Notes under the pieces: model-generated | What the model was told of the DNA's origin: nothing | The model's input: the letters and a program-made list of their open reading frames with translations, nothing else | Databases searched by the model: none | Shown: one piece after another, positions 41,145 through 53,800 of the stretch | How the letters are laid out: every line of letters begins with the position of its first letter | Position numbering within the stretch: position 1 is the first letter of the stretch | Made by a program: the position numbers and the translations under genes | DNA from: Numida meleagris | Lineage: Eukaryota; Chordata; Aves; Galliformes; Numididae | Reading direction: 5' to 3' | DNA: 64,000 bases | Assembly (NCBI RefSeq): GCF_002078875.1 | Contig: NC_034410.1 | Location: 37,228,145-37,292,144 of the forward strand

Positions 41145-41608
41145 TGTAGGTCACTCCGAAAGTAAAGCTTCCCATTTACTTCCATGGAAACTACAACAAA
41201 CTGCACAATACCACTATTTGACAGAACAGATTCTCAGCTACAAAACACTGTTTTTCAACATACGTGTGAACGTGGCTTGTATATCACAGCTGAAATGCAC
41301 CACCCACCATCTCATTGTATTCATATCCACTGTTTGGTCTCTGTAAATGTTCAGCAAGTGCCGATGAATGTCAATTTGTGCCATTTTTGTCACATGGAAG
41401 AATTCAGTTCCACACCTCTGCTTCATCTGCACTCCCATGTCAGACACCATTCTCTCAGAATGCCCCTCTGCTGCCATCTGTGACACGGCAACAACACGTA
41501 ACAGAATTCTGGTGGGATGGTTCAGCCTCTACTGCCATACCACCACCATCTGACCCTGATGTCATGGGCCAGCATAACAAAATGGTATTATTTTTGGAGC
41601 AGCCCTCA
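41145..41608 (-). mobile_element. Internally deleted mariner-type DNA transposon
   Basis: The left terminal repeat TGTAGGTCACTCCGAAAGTAA (from 41145) and the right end, read inward as TGAGGGCTGCTCCAAAAATA (41608-41589), form imperfect inverted repeats. On the minus strand the frame 41238-41486 keeps part of a mariner transposase N terminus: IDIHRHLLNIYRDQTVDMNT then MRWWVVHFS, the second helix-turn-helix region. It then jumps to sequence next to the other terminus, so the catalytic DDD domain is deleted. It is thus a non-autonomous copy of about 464 bp, similar in layout to the chicken Galluhop/Mariner1 group. It has no activity of its own. Confidence 0.85.
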
Positions 41609-41666
41609 GAGAACTGCAGCAGTAAGGAACCGGATTTGTTGCCTGAAAGTAATGGTTTTAATATTT

Positions 41667-42508
41667 AGAATCGTAAAATCGGTTGAGTTGGAAAGGACCT
41701 TTAAATGCCATCTAGCACAACTCCCCTGCAATGAACAGTGACACCTACAGTTAGATCGGAGTGCTCAGAGCCCTGTCCAGCCTGACCTAGACTGTCTCCA
41801 GGGACAGGGCATCTACCACCTCCCTGAGCAACCTGTTCCAGAGCTTCACTACCCTTAGCGCAAAAAAAACCTCTTCCTTAAGTCCAATCTAAATCTTCCC
41901 TATTCTAGTTTGAAACCATTTTCCTTTGTCCTATCACAACAGACTGTGATAAAGAGTCCGTCCCCTTCTTTCTTACATCCCCCCTTTAGATACTGAGAGG
42001 TTGTTCTCAGGTATCCCCAGAGCCTTCTCTTCTCCAGGCTGAACAGCCCCAGCTCTCTCAGCCTGTCCTCATAGAGGTGGATCATTTTTGTGGCCTACCT
42101 CTAGACACACTCTGACAGGTCCACATCTCTCCTGTACTAAGGACTCCACGTCTGGATGCAGTACTCCAGGTGAGGTCTCACCAGTGCCGAGTAGAAGGGC
42201 AGGATCACCTCCCTCGACCTGCTGATCATGCTTCTTTTGATACAGCACAGGACACAGCTGGCTTTCTGGGTTGCGAGGATGCATTGCTGGCTCATGTCCA
42301 GCTTGCCATCCATTAGTATCTCAAAGTCCTTTCCAGCAGGGTTGTGCTCAAGCCTTTCATCCCTCAGCTTGTACTGACAGTGGGGAGTTGCTGCGACCCA
42401 GCTGCAAGACCTTGCACTTGGATCTGTTGATCCAAGTTGATCTGTCCCAGTACTGACCTCTGAGGGACACCACTCGTCATTGATATCTATCTGAGATCTC
42501 CAATTTAG
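41667..42508 (-). mobile_element. CR1 LINE fragment, 5'-truncated
   Basis: This is the reverse complement of a CR1 3' region. The tail near 41667 reads AGAATCGTAAAATCGGTTGA in the plus strand (diverged TTCTATGATT type). It is followed by the CR1 3' UTR with the CTCAGCCTGTCCTCATAGAG stretch (42057-42076) and ORF2 C-terminal remnants. It begins just 58 bp from the mariner element. It is truncated near 42508 and carries no intact frame. Confidence 0.9.
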
Positions 42509-42775
42509 ACTGTCTTTTCCTTTCCTATGTGCATATATACATACTGACAGTAATACTAACTACGGTCCTTTTCTGCTTGGCAGCAAAGACCAAAGCCCTG
42601 CGAGCCAATTTTCTAACAGGAGAGAAAATCACAGATAGCAGCCACAGCACCTTTGTTCAGCAGCACCTGCATTTACACCAGCCACACCACTTTTCAGAGG
42701 TTTCTCAGGCAGCATGCCCTCATTCAGACATCTCAGTGCCAATCAGGCAGCTTCATTTGATTTTTCAAGAAAGAT

Positions 42776-42893
42776 GTAGATGTGGCTTCGGGGGATATGG
42801 TTCAGTGGGCATAGTAGGAATGGGTCAGTGGTTGGATTACATGAGCTTAGTGGTCATTTCCAACCTTAATGATTCTATGGTTCCTGCTAGCTT
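42776..42893 (+). mobile_element. CR1 LINE 3' tail, plus strand
   Basis: The segment reads TTGGATTACATGAGCTTAGTGGTCATTTCCAACCTTAATGAT in part (42832-42873), followed by TTCTATGGTTCC, the end of a CR1-type element. It is oriented opposite to the neighbouring larger CR1 copy. The 5' limit is uncertain. Confidence 0.75.
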
Positions 42894-43439
42894 TGTAGTT
42901 TTAGGACCAATGATCCAACCTCCACAGAGACAACACTCCAGGCATTATTCCAGAACAGACGAAAGATTTCCTTAGATTTTTTTAACATGAAATCCTGGGC
43001 CCCACTGAGCAAAACTGACCCCACTAATGCCAATGTAAAACTAGCAAGGTATCGCAGTCAACTTTTATCAGCAGAAAAAAGCGTATCATTTCATGTTGGC
43101 ATACAAGCGACATTTAATACGGGAAGTAGAATTCCTCTTTGCTTATCTTGATCAGTACTTTAACAAACCTCCCTTTGGTCCTTGTTTATTTCTCTCCTCA
43201 CACTCAGCACCACCATATTTCCTCTCTGCCGCTGTCCCTTCACACCAGGACCGTTTCCCTTCCCTGTCCCTGAAATAGCGTTGCACCAACAGGTGGCTGA
43301 AAGGACATCAAGTGCATCTGCTCTACTTAGGCACAGCCTACGAAACCAGAATTAGAAAGCAGGTGAACGACGGCGATCGCATGTACCACATAATTAATGT
43401 ATCTGGGACGCAGCCTGCCGGTTTCACCTCAGCTCATCA
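42894..43439. other. Unassigned sequence between CR1 tail and CpG island
   Basis: No gene or clear repeat is visible here. Its right end, next to the CpG island, contains a minus-strand donor-like site CTGAG/GTGAAA (43428/43427) that would suit a first exon starting in the island. Confidence 0.5.
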
Positions 43440-43645
43440 GCCTCTCCTGTGCGGCCGAGCCTCCGCACAGCGGGCTTCCTCACGCACCCCCGGCCACACC
43501 GGAGCCGGCCCGGCCCCGCGGCGCAGTACTGTGGCGCCCCCTGGCGGCCACGCGGGAGCAGCCCGCAGCCCCCCCCCCCCGTGCCGGCGGGCTCAGACCT
43601 CATCCCGCGCCCCCAGTCCCGCTCTGCGCAACCCCGACGGGTTTT
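43440..43645. promoter_or_regulatory. CpG island, candidate THRB promoter or insulator
   Basis: About 200 bp are very GC-rich, with roughly two dozen CpG dinucleotides, in a window that is otherwise AT-rich and CpG-poor. It includes GGCCCCGCGGCGC, a run of C at 43570-43582, and CGCGCCCCCAGTCCCGC. It lies 3.1 kb upstream of the 65-nt TRbeta0 exon on the THRB strand. The sequence and position suit an unmethylated promoter for the TRbeta0/TRbeta1 leader, with a possible first-exon donor at 43428/43427. It could equally be a CTCF-bound insulator or start a plus-strand transcript. No cDNA evidence is available here. Confidence 0.5.
43532..43550 (-). promoter_or_regulatory. CTCF-type motif
   Basis: The plus strand reads TGGCGCCCCCTGGCGGCCA. 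The reverse complement matches the CTCF core consensus (CCACNAGGGGGCGC type) at almost every position. It lies within the CpG island upstream of the THRB 5' exon. Confidence 0.6.
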
Positions 43646-43830
43646 CTTTTTTTTCACTATTCTCCCCCCAACGCAATTCGGCCCTCTGAATTAACAGCTC
43701 TCTTATCGTCTCTGTAACATTTTCCCTATCTCTTCCATCACTTCATGCCTTATTACATTAATTGGGCAGATCTGGTAAACCTTCAAGGTAAATTAATTGC
43801 TGCTCATAGATTCAGCATTGCTCCATGATT

Positions 43831-43864
43831 CAAACAAACAAACAAACAAACAAACAAACAAACC
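43831..43864. repeat. (CAAA)n microsatellite
   Basis: Eight or more CAAA units lie in a row, followed by degenerate CCAA/CAACAG units to about 43890. Confidence 0.95.
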
Positions 43865-43869
43865 AACCA

Positions 43870-46800
43870 AGCAACAACAGCAACAAACAAATAAAAAAAC
43901 CCACAAACCTTCATGTTCGCTGTGTTTGTAAAGCAAGTGCAAAGTGAAACCTATGGAAAGTTTTACAGCAGAAACTGCTAAAATGTCCTCCAGCATACAT
44001 GCTGTAATGTGTTCTTATCTCCTTGTCTTTTCTTCCACAGAAACTACTCAAGACTCCATCTGAGCTCTTCTCTGAAAGACAGCATCTCCTTCAGCTCTCA
44101 GGGGAAAAGCAAACACTCTGCTTGGTACTTGCCATGTACAAACAGCACCACCAGAGGCAACAAGAGTCTTCTTTGCTACTGACATCTCATGGAACTTCAT
44201 AATCCTCTACAGTCTGTCAGTCAAAAGAGTAAAGGGGATACAAATTTAGCTCAGGCCTCCAACTATAATCAGCCTCTGCCCCATTCCATGTCATGGGACC
44301 CCAGGAACCTCAACAATAAACCAGTTCCCAGAATTTAATCGTGGTTTGGTGACTCACTGACACAAAAGCACTCTTGAAGTAAACAATTCAGTGTTTTATT
44401 CTGCCCCTCCTGTAAATAATTAGCTACTAATCCTAAAATTATTAGTTTTGCACCAATCTATTAAAAATAGAGAGGAAGAAAAGGAGAAATACAGAATTCC
44501 TCAATGAGCTCTGTATAAAGCGAAAAATTTGAGCCCTGCTGGGAGCTCTGCCATTTCCCTCACGGGACCAGGATTTGGCATGGAGGCCGTTGCCACTTGT
44601 GTAAAAAGTCTAATTACAAAACTACTGTAGGAAAAGACAGTCCTTTGTTTAAAGCACTATACCAACACATTTGGCTTTGGCACAGCCTTCCCACATCCCA
44701 CAGCTCGAAATGGAGAGTGCAGATCCTTTTTTGTCTATTGTTTATGATTAAAATATTCCTCCATTGTGGTATCCAAAACCTGGGCTGCCCTCAGAGGGCC
44801 CGGCCCGGCATGCTGCTCTATGTAAGCAGGTGGATAGGCCACATCTATGTTAATTACAGCAGTCGCCCCTTGCAGGCATCAATGTGGAAGGCAGTGGTGG
44901 AAATCATATTCTTTTTCAGTCTGGGACTCAAGTGTCTGTGACAGGACGCAAGTGGGAAGGAGGCAGATGAGTCACCACAACAGGCCAGTAATATCAGGGA
45001 GTCTTTGCAAACTTTGCAGATTACGTTTTTCTCTTGCCAGAAGTGACACAACTTTTATGTGGGAGCTTTGCTACCATCAGAGCAGCATTCATTAGATTAT
45101 CCTTTATGTGCTGAGCACTTGCCTGCTCACAAGGAGCTAGCCAAGGTCTCATGGTTCTGAGTCATGGCTACCAAGCAGGCAGGAGGAGTTCCAGAGGCTG
45201 CCTCAGCACCCCATGAGCCCCGGAGGCCGATCAGCAGGGCCACAGGCCAGGCACTGTGCTCCTGCTCAATCCCCAAATCAAAGAATACCCATCTTTGGGA
45301 TCTTCTCCTCTGGCCTGTAAAGGTCATACTTGGAATTAATTCTCAGGCTTTGGTCTCCAATCCAGCAATGGCATCAAGCCATACTGCAAATCATTGCACT
45401 TACTTTCTTTTCCCATAATGAAAGGTGATTAACCAATTAACACTAATCACTGTGGCTAAGCATTCTCCCACTCTCACCAAGCACCTCCTCCTCCATACAA
45501 ACACATTGCATTAACCAGTGAGCACATAAAAGGGCTGCATCCTTACTCCATCACCTCAGATGCAGACAGTGACTGCCTCTCTCTGCTGGGCCATAGGCAC
45601 AGTAACACCAACGGGGAATCCTGATCCCTGTGCACATCACAAACCATGTGCTGCTTGGCAAGCCTCAGACCTCCTTTCCATGTGGTCCCTTCTACTGGGT
45701 CAAGGCAATACCGGGAGATCAGCACTGTTTCTGCTCATCTCTTTTTTCAGGAGAGGTGAAAGCAGAAGCTGGAAAAAGGGATTTTTGTGTCTCTCAGAAG
45801 CACTGACAAGTCACCCAACTCCTTGCCCTCAAATGGACCATCCCTTGGTGTACCTTTTAAAAAACAGAGGGAAGACCATGGTGTGACACGGCACATTCAC
45901 ACAGGTCCCTTCTGTTACTGTATCCATACCACTCTGTATTTCTGACTCTTCCTAAAAGGTGAGGAACAAGGTTACAGAGCAGCACAACAGGGTACCTAAG
46001 CCCCAGAGCAATGAAAGAGGACAGGGAAAGACGAAAGGGGCAGAAAAACCATGAAGGTAAGAGGGGGTACTGATGTTATGTAGAAGAACATGGCGTGTAC
46101 TTACACATGATGGTTAGAAGACAATGAGGAAATGGGAGACAGCAAGAGAAGCAGGGACTGTGAACATGGTAAACAGAATGATGAACAGCACCAACTGCTG
46201 GGAGAGAAAATAGTGCAGAGGAAGTGAGCGCTACTCCCTTCTGCAGATTCATTTTTTTCCGAAAACATCTTCAACTGACTCTTGAATCTGGAAGTTTACA
46301 TTGAAGAAAATTATAGGCAGGTGTAATAGGCAGGTGTATTTCCTCCAAAGGTTAAAAAAAAAAGAGAGAGAGAAAAGCAAATTTCTAATTTCTGTCACGT
46401 TCATCCAATTTTTTGGAAGCCAGCTGTGGTATTTTTTGGAGGCAGCACTAGTTCAGCACCTGAGGGCAGTGGGCCGATCACACAGACACAAGACCAGGCC
46501 TTACTTTTGGTAAAAACAGTGAGAAAACCAGCCAGCAAAGGGAGAACGAAACCCCTGCTAAACCTCAAATATCTAAGCAATAACATGAGTAATGGCCAAA
46601 GGCAGTACATTTAGCATCCTGACCTGTATGAGGATATGACAAAGGACATCAGAGCCTTTGTGGGGACATGCTCATTAAGTGAAAAATTCGAACTAGCAAT
46701 GCCACTTCAGAGAAATGACCAGGTAGCCTCTAGGCTGTGTTAGTGCCAAACTGAACTTTTAAATATTTTCAATACTTAGCAGGAAAGCAAAATCACTATT

Positions 46801-47651
46801 TTTGGAGCATGTTAATACAGAGAATTTTGTACTAACACATATACAGTGGAGACTGTACTAGGCCACGTCTTACGGAACATGATACATATATTATGAGCAA
46901 GCTGTATAAAATACACTGAACAACTGGGAATGACATGAAAAATAAAAATCTGTGTAGTTTGAGATACATTTAATGAAAAGCCCCCATCAGAACTGGCTTG
47001 TAGGCACAATCTCAGCAGCAGGCTGACTCATGCTTTTTATTGCTAGCTCAGTTCAACCCACAAGGACATAAAGTGCTATAAAGAACAAAATCAAAAATGA
47101 AGTACATTATCCATATAAACATTTGCAGGCTGTCCTGAAATGCTTAATCAAAAGGCAAGGAACTACTGAGTTTTCTGATATGAACATTCAGTAGTTCTGC
47201 ATGATCCTTTTCTCCTCACACAGACCTCACAGCTGCTCAGATTTGTTACCTCTCAGGCCCAGAATCTCCTGTTTTAACTCGCTTCTTGAACACTCCAAAA
47301 ATTGCAGAGCACTAACAAGTCAAGATTATAAAAGCTCTGCAATAGTCAGGATCAGACCATAATATGGTATGTGCTCAGCGCTGGGCAGGCTTCAGCAGCT
47401 ATTTTACAGCATAAAAGCCAGAAAATTATTATATGCAGGCAATGAGCCTGATAAGTTATAATTGTAACCTCAGTGTTTTACAGGTTTTTGAAGGCACTTG
47501 GGCTTCAGTGAGCAGAACTGTGGGATGAACATGTTAATTCAATGGATGAAATCGTTCCTCCTATAGTCCAGCACCAGTGGGACCTCAGGACTGTTAAACC
47601 CTTTGCAGTACAGGTGGAATGATAAAGCCATTGCGCTGAACATTACCTAAA
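43870..47651. other. Upstream region, no gene recognised
   Basis: This is unique sequence, somewhat GC-richer between about 44770 and 45350. I see no reading frame with recognisable similarity or exon structure, and no clear transposon. Confidence 0.5.
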
Positions 47652-47818
47652 GGAAATGGAGGTGCCCCCGGAGGTGTTCAAGGCCAGGCTGGATGGGGCC
47701 CTGGATGACCTGATCTAGCATCTGATCGAGAAGCTGACAACCCTGCCCATGGCAGGGGGTTGGAACTAGATGATTTTGAGGTCCCTTCCAACCCAAGCCT
47801 ACCTACGATTCTATGATC
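47652..47818 (+). mobile_element. CR1 LINE 3' end, plus strand
   Basis: The segment contains GTGTTCAAGGCCAGGCTGGA, TGGGGCCCTGGATGACCTGA, CCCTGCCCATGGCAGGGGGT and CCTTCCAACCCAAGCC, then GATTCTATGATCA. This is the full canonical CR1 3' UTR and tail. It is well preserved, so it is a relatively young copy. Confidence 0.93.
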
Positions 47819-50800
47819 ACAAAATGCAGTACTGCAGGTAAATACTGTTTTTATGGCTTCAACACAGCTTCAAGTCTTACTGTATTTAAGTAAATGTATC
47901 CTTCTATAAAACAACAGAAAATACAGGAATTATTTTTGCATTGGCAAAAAAGGAAGCTGCAGAATGGTGTTAGTAATGCAAGGAGCTCCCCAGCAGTCAG
48001 ACCACAGCAGAACAGCAGTCTCATAAGAGTCATCAAAATGCATCATCAAAACAACACAGGAGAATAGTGCAGCGTTACCTTTAAACCACTTAGCCATCAA
48101 GCAGAAAAATGTGTATGCGATGCTTCCCTCAGTCTGTACTTACAGAAATGGAACATCATCTCACTCACAGTTTCTCCACCATTTGTAATTGATCAACACG
48201 TAGAGCCACTGCAATGGCTCCCTACAACGCATACACCCAAATAAATCTGCGTATAATCTGTTTAGGACTGCATCAGAGCAGGGAGTGCAGCCTCCTCTTT
48301 GCTTTACGTCAAGTCTGGCAGAGATGTCAGCAATCTCACTACTTCACGTCACTTTGGCCTACTGCATGTGTACACAGGAGGGCATGCGAGGAGCACAGAA
48401 CTGGCAGCAGTTCTCCAGCCACTAGTCTGATAACCAGTGCTATGCTTTCGCAAACCAGCTCTCTTACAGCTTAGCTCTTCTTGCAGGAGCTCTGTCTCTG
48501 ACAAGGTTGTCAGCAATGAAGTTGCATGAATGTCTTCATATAGCATATAGGAATTACACACAGCACAAACACCCTGCGCTCACTTTTGCTGCTGTTTGCA
48601 GTGGGGGTGACGAAGACCTAGTATGACAGGCACTGAACTGTGAAAGTTTGAGGGAAAAAAGAAAGCATTTGGAGCATCAGTGCCAAATATTTCATGTGGG
48701 TCTTCCTAATATGAAGTGGTACAGTGAAGGCCATAACAGAGCTGCAAAAGCTGATCCATAACTGCATATAAGGAGACATTTATCTGGAGAGATTGCCTTA
48801 ACTCAGAAAGACCTTTGCAAACTTGCATAAACATCTAAGTGAGCAAGGATCCTGGAGGGCTACTGATGACAGAAAAGTAAACGAGATTGCAAAAAAGGTC
48901 TCATATTTAAGTGATTATTCCTCTGCTTTTTGAAGAGCCTTAGAGACACTTCATGGCTTATGTGTTTGTTCTCCTGTGCATGGGATTTTCATTCAGACAA
49001 CAGCTTTGACGTAAAGCTTTTCTTCTTTTTCTGTTTTGTTCCGTCAGCTCAGGAAATACTAGCTCTCACCAAAATTTCAACAAGACAATTTATCTTTGAT
49101 GCTAATTTCTCCTATTACTCATTTTGAAGCATCTATTACATGGCTGTCTTGAGTTACCCAGCAAACTTCCACAACCAGTTAACTGAAGATAAGCCCAAAG
49201 ATACTGAATTTTGAAGACTTTTGTTGAAACCGGTGATTTTCCACCATCAACATGACGGTAGTTAAGAAAAAAGTTCTCTAAATGTCAGGAGGGAAGGGAC
49301 CTCAATGAATTTTGTTAACAAAAATGGATTTTGTCAATGCATCATATATGCACTGTGCCTAAAAAATAAAATAATAAAATCACTGAAGCAGAAATGAGTA
49401 TATTGCAAACTACAAATGTCACTCTCCTGAATGGGGATAAGCATTATCCTCAAGACTAGTAATGGCATTTGTCTGGGCTATTTCAGGGGTTCAGATATGA
49501 ACAGCAGAATTAATGCAGCTCTATGCTTTCTGTTTTTCTTAACGACAGCTTCAGAGGGTTCTTAATTTCTAAAAGAAATTCTGGATACTGTAAAAATCAT
49601 TGCCTGTATTGCACTCCTTGAGTTACAGTGTGCAAATATACAGAACTTTGCAGAAACCTTTGGAAAAGAGATCAGAGATGCAGGTACAGATATAGGTTTA
49701 GCCCCACTGGGGTTTGCATATTGCACTATTTGAGTTTCCAAACCCAAATCCATTTGTCCTAAAAACTGATAGCCAAATTGCAAAAACCATTGAGTTCTGA
49801 AATGTTCAACATGGATTCCAGACCTGAAATGTATGGCTTAAATTCAATTATAACTGGAGACAACCATAAAGAATCTTATTTCCAACAAAATGAAGGTAAC
49901 AGATGAGAACAAGTTAGCTGTTTTCTGAAATACAGGGAGATAAGGACAAGCTAAAAATCTACCCAGATCATTTCCCAATCTCTTAAGTAAAATCAGTGGT
50001 CCTGGAGTGTTCATCTGCCACTGCAGTAGGAGCTCAAAAGAAGCGGGCATTAGACAGAAGCTGAAAGTATGCTCTGTGCCTGAAGAGGATTGTGCATCTG
50101 TGGACATGGGCGTTCAGGCCTCATGTCAAGCAGCAAGGCATGGTAGATGCACAAAAAAGTATCAATTACAGAAAAAGATTGACAGACAAAGTTAAAAGAT
50201 TGAGGGGCCGGACTGAAATATCAGTTCATAGTTAACTACAGCTTGGCAGGAAAGTGAGCACAAGATAACCCTGTTCAAAAGAGAGCAAGGGTTGATGGAA
50301 GAATGAGACTTATGGGAAACTCAGTTAACATGCTAATGGTTACTAGTGGACATGTAATTAGGTTAGAAGGCAGCTATATTTAAAAAGTATTCCTGCCTGG
50401 TTTAAATTGATATTTTGAAATTGAGAAGGCCATATTGCTATTTCTGAGGTTTACCCAAAGCTTATTTTTCAAAAGAAAAATTCCATGACTTCAGTAACAA
50501 TTAGACTCAAGTTGGAGAAACTTTTCTGCAAACATTCCCTCTGAAATTTCACAACACAAAACACATGTTTTATACATACATAAATATATTTGTAATTATT
50601 ATAGATAAATAGTTTCAAGTTACCTGGCAATAAGTTGGTGGTCATAAAATATGACAATATTAAAACTATATAAATGCCCATTTACTTACTTATGGTTCTG
50701 GGCAGAGGAAAGTCGTGGACAGAAAGAGTAACACTTGTGAAAACGAAATAAAAGCTCTTATTTTGCAGATTTTAACAGAATACCATTTGCATCCTCTATA

Positions 50801-53800
50801 CTAGGGTGCAGCATTGCATGAAGTTAACTGATTTCAGCTGAGAATTTTCACAGGTCAGAAGTTACCCTGTTCAAAGTCCTGTCCCTTTTTATCCTCACTT
50901 TTTGAGAACAAACACATTATGGCACCTTCCCAACTAAATAATTCACTCATTTAAATCAGGTAGTTCCTCATGAGGTGTGCTCTAATCCCTACCATTCTTC
51001 ATACCATTTTTATTGACTTCACCAGGGCCTCCGTGTGGACAGCAGGGCTACTAATGCCGCCTCACCTCTGAGAAGCATATCTCCTAGCATATATCCTAGC
51101 ACGGAGCAGAAGCATTATGGATGCAAACCTACTTTCGGGTACAGACTGGAAACAAATCACACCGCCTCAGTGCTAACAATGGCCTTTCAGTATGTCTGAT
51201 AAAACAGTGATATTTTTTTAAGCCTATATTCTTGTTTGCTGCCTCATTTACAGCTAACAATAGTAGAATCAGGCCCAGAAATTAAAAGAAAAAGTTTAAT
51301 TGCTGATGATTTCGCTATCTGTCCCAAGCAAACAACAAAAGTCCACAACCTTTTAACCTTTTCCATCCTATTTGCTAATTACTTATTTTGTAATTAACCC
51401 ATTATGCATCTGTCATTGTATTTTAAATTAAATCACTTTAATTGCTAGTAAGTAGGGTCTATTTAGTTCCTGGTACTGTTGCATGGGGTCATGAATGGGG
51501 AGCTGTTGAAACACTGAGTTACAGGTGGCTCTCTGCAAAACTGCTGAAGTTGCTTAAGATAAAGACGAGTTAAGCTGCTTTCCTTAGGTGATTTGATTTT
51601 AATGTCTACTGGCATATTTCTAGAGGAGAAAAGTTTACTGTGAATACTACTTTTATTCATTGTATATAAATCACATTGGGCACTTTTTTGATGAAGAAAA
51701 AAAGGAAAAGTAAGTAAAATATGAATCATGATAACTTTTTTTAGTATTTAGATTCTCGTATGCCAAAGAAAGACAGTAAAGAATGCATGTGGTATGTTCT
51801 ATAGAATGGTGATATCCATGAGTAAGGTCAGTCTTCCCTTTAACGCTAACCAAAGTCAAGAACCTAGTGCCAATGCCTTGGATATGAGAATATATTTCCA
51901 GCAAGAATTGAAGCCCACACCTTTGCTAAGAAAGCATTTGTTTGACTTGTAGTTACATTTAGGTAAATTAAGTCCACATAAATGAAAGCTGTCCAATTTC
52001 ATAAGCTCCACAACCCATGTAGACTTTGTTCTGAGAATTCATTGACAGTATTAGAATCCATGATTAGCTGAGATGTTAAACATTTGCCAGCTCCTACGAG
52101 AATAAAGTGCATGAAAAGGAGTATAACCTGTATAACCTTTCCAAAAGGCAATCTCTGTCCAGTGAGGAAGCTGCAATTAAACCTTTCAGCTTGCTAAGTC
52201 ATCTCTGCATTTTTACCACTGACTCTCTCAAAACATGGTGCATGGCTGGGAGGTTCTGGTACATGTGCAACATTTTGTTGCTGCCAAATGTGTACTGCTG
52301 CACCCATTCTGATGAGCAACTTCCCATCTCCATGGGCAGTACACGAGGCTTGCCTACTCATGCCCCTTTCCTCATCATTGTGCCATACTTCAGCAGAGCA
52401 ACCCATCTCAACATTCCCACTGCTAGCACTGCAAGACCAAACTTACAGGTGCAGGGGAAGAAGGTTAGGTACAGCAGAACGATGCAGAGGGGAACAGGAA
52501 GCAAAGTGGTGACTTTCAGACTTTGAATGAGGAGCCTTTGGAGAACCTTCAGCGCATTACAGCCTGTCAGAGAGACACCATCAAAAGCTCAGTAAATGGA
52601 TAAATTTGTTGTACAAAGCCAAATGATGACATCAGAAAGCTTATAATTGATTAGAAAAGGGGAACAGGGGCAAAGATGCATCCATGGAATTAAATTACAA
52701 ACCAGGTATACCTGACAGCTCCATTCTGAATATGCTTAATATATCGTATGACTCATCTTGAGATGGTGAGGATCTCAGCAGGCATTCTAGAAGTTTAGAC
52801 CAATACAGAAAACCCAAATTATGGAAGACAGTGACTTGAGAAGCATACAGCTCTGAGGGCGGCCTGTGTGTAGGTGTAGAGACAGACTCATGCTGGAGAG
52901 AACCCAAAAACAGGCCTAAGCCTATGGGGAAAGAATGAGGCAGGGGAAATACAGTTGTGAAGCTGTATTCTGCACCATTTTGCTTGAGGTTTGAGGTGGA
53001 CATTTGTACCTCTTTTGCTTTTCTTGGTTTGCCAGCCATTGGCTTGGTATCCTCAAATCTTTCCAGTTTCACCATCATCTGCATTCAGCCCCTATAAGAG
53101 GTAATGCGCTGGGACCTCAGGAACTTATTTATCAAAGCAGTAATGTTACAGTTCCTCAAAGGGCAGGGGGAGATATATATGGAAACAGTATTCTCCCAGT
53201 GTCATGAGCAAAACTGTGGTATGAGCAGACACACTAAAAGTTACATGGGGGAAAGCTCATCTTCCCATCTCATTAAGCTTATTAAATTGTTAATACTACA
53301 CTGCCCCAGTGCTTCATGATGGCTGTAAGACTGAGGTCACACCAGGGTACCAACCTGAGTTTCTCTGGTCTCCTGAGTTAGTGGGATTTACTATGTTTTC
53401 TTGTAAAGCACAGTGTCTTCTTCTCTACCCTCCCTCCCTGCCAGTCTTTTTCTCCTGTTTTCCATTCTGCCCTCATCTCTTCCTGTTGTAGTTTCTAGGT
53501 GCGTTTGTATGAATTTGTAGACAGGAAAACTGCATGCTGCAATTCATTCTGAAGGAAATCGGACTTATGGGCTTTCTGGCCCATAAACACCAAAGTTACA
53601 GTCCTAATTACTCAATCTTTGTCTACTGCTCTTGTGTATCTGCCATTTGAAGAACAAAGCCTCAATGAACATAGCTGCTACAAGGGGCAATCACCATTCA
53701 AAGAAAACTCCACTTTATAATACCAAACCTAGCTGACTTTCAAAGGCTTAGAAGGAAGACACTGAATCTGACCCAGTAAGGAGCCTTGAGAGCCAGGCAG

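Noticed and set aside
42529..42975. Plus-strand open frame of 148 residues with a hydrophobic start
   Set aside because: It runs through the CR1 tail at 42776-42893, so its C-terminal half is transposon sequence. The signal-peptide-like start is not supported by any family.
43312..43717. Three overlapping plus-strand frames rich in proline and alanine
   Set aside because: Long frames are expected in a GC-rich CpG island; the compositions reflect base content, not a protein family.
52107..53084. Opposed open frames of 139 (+) and 129 (-) residues
   Set aside because: No known motifs, no splice sites framing them, and frames of this length are expected by chance in 64 kb.
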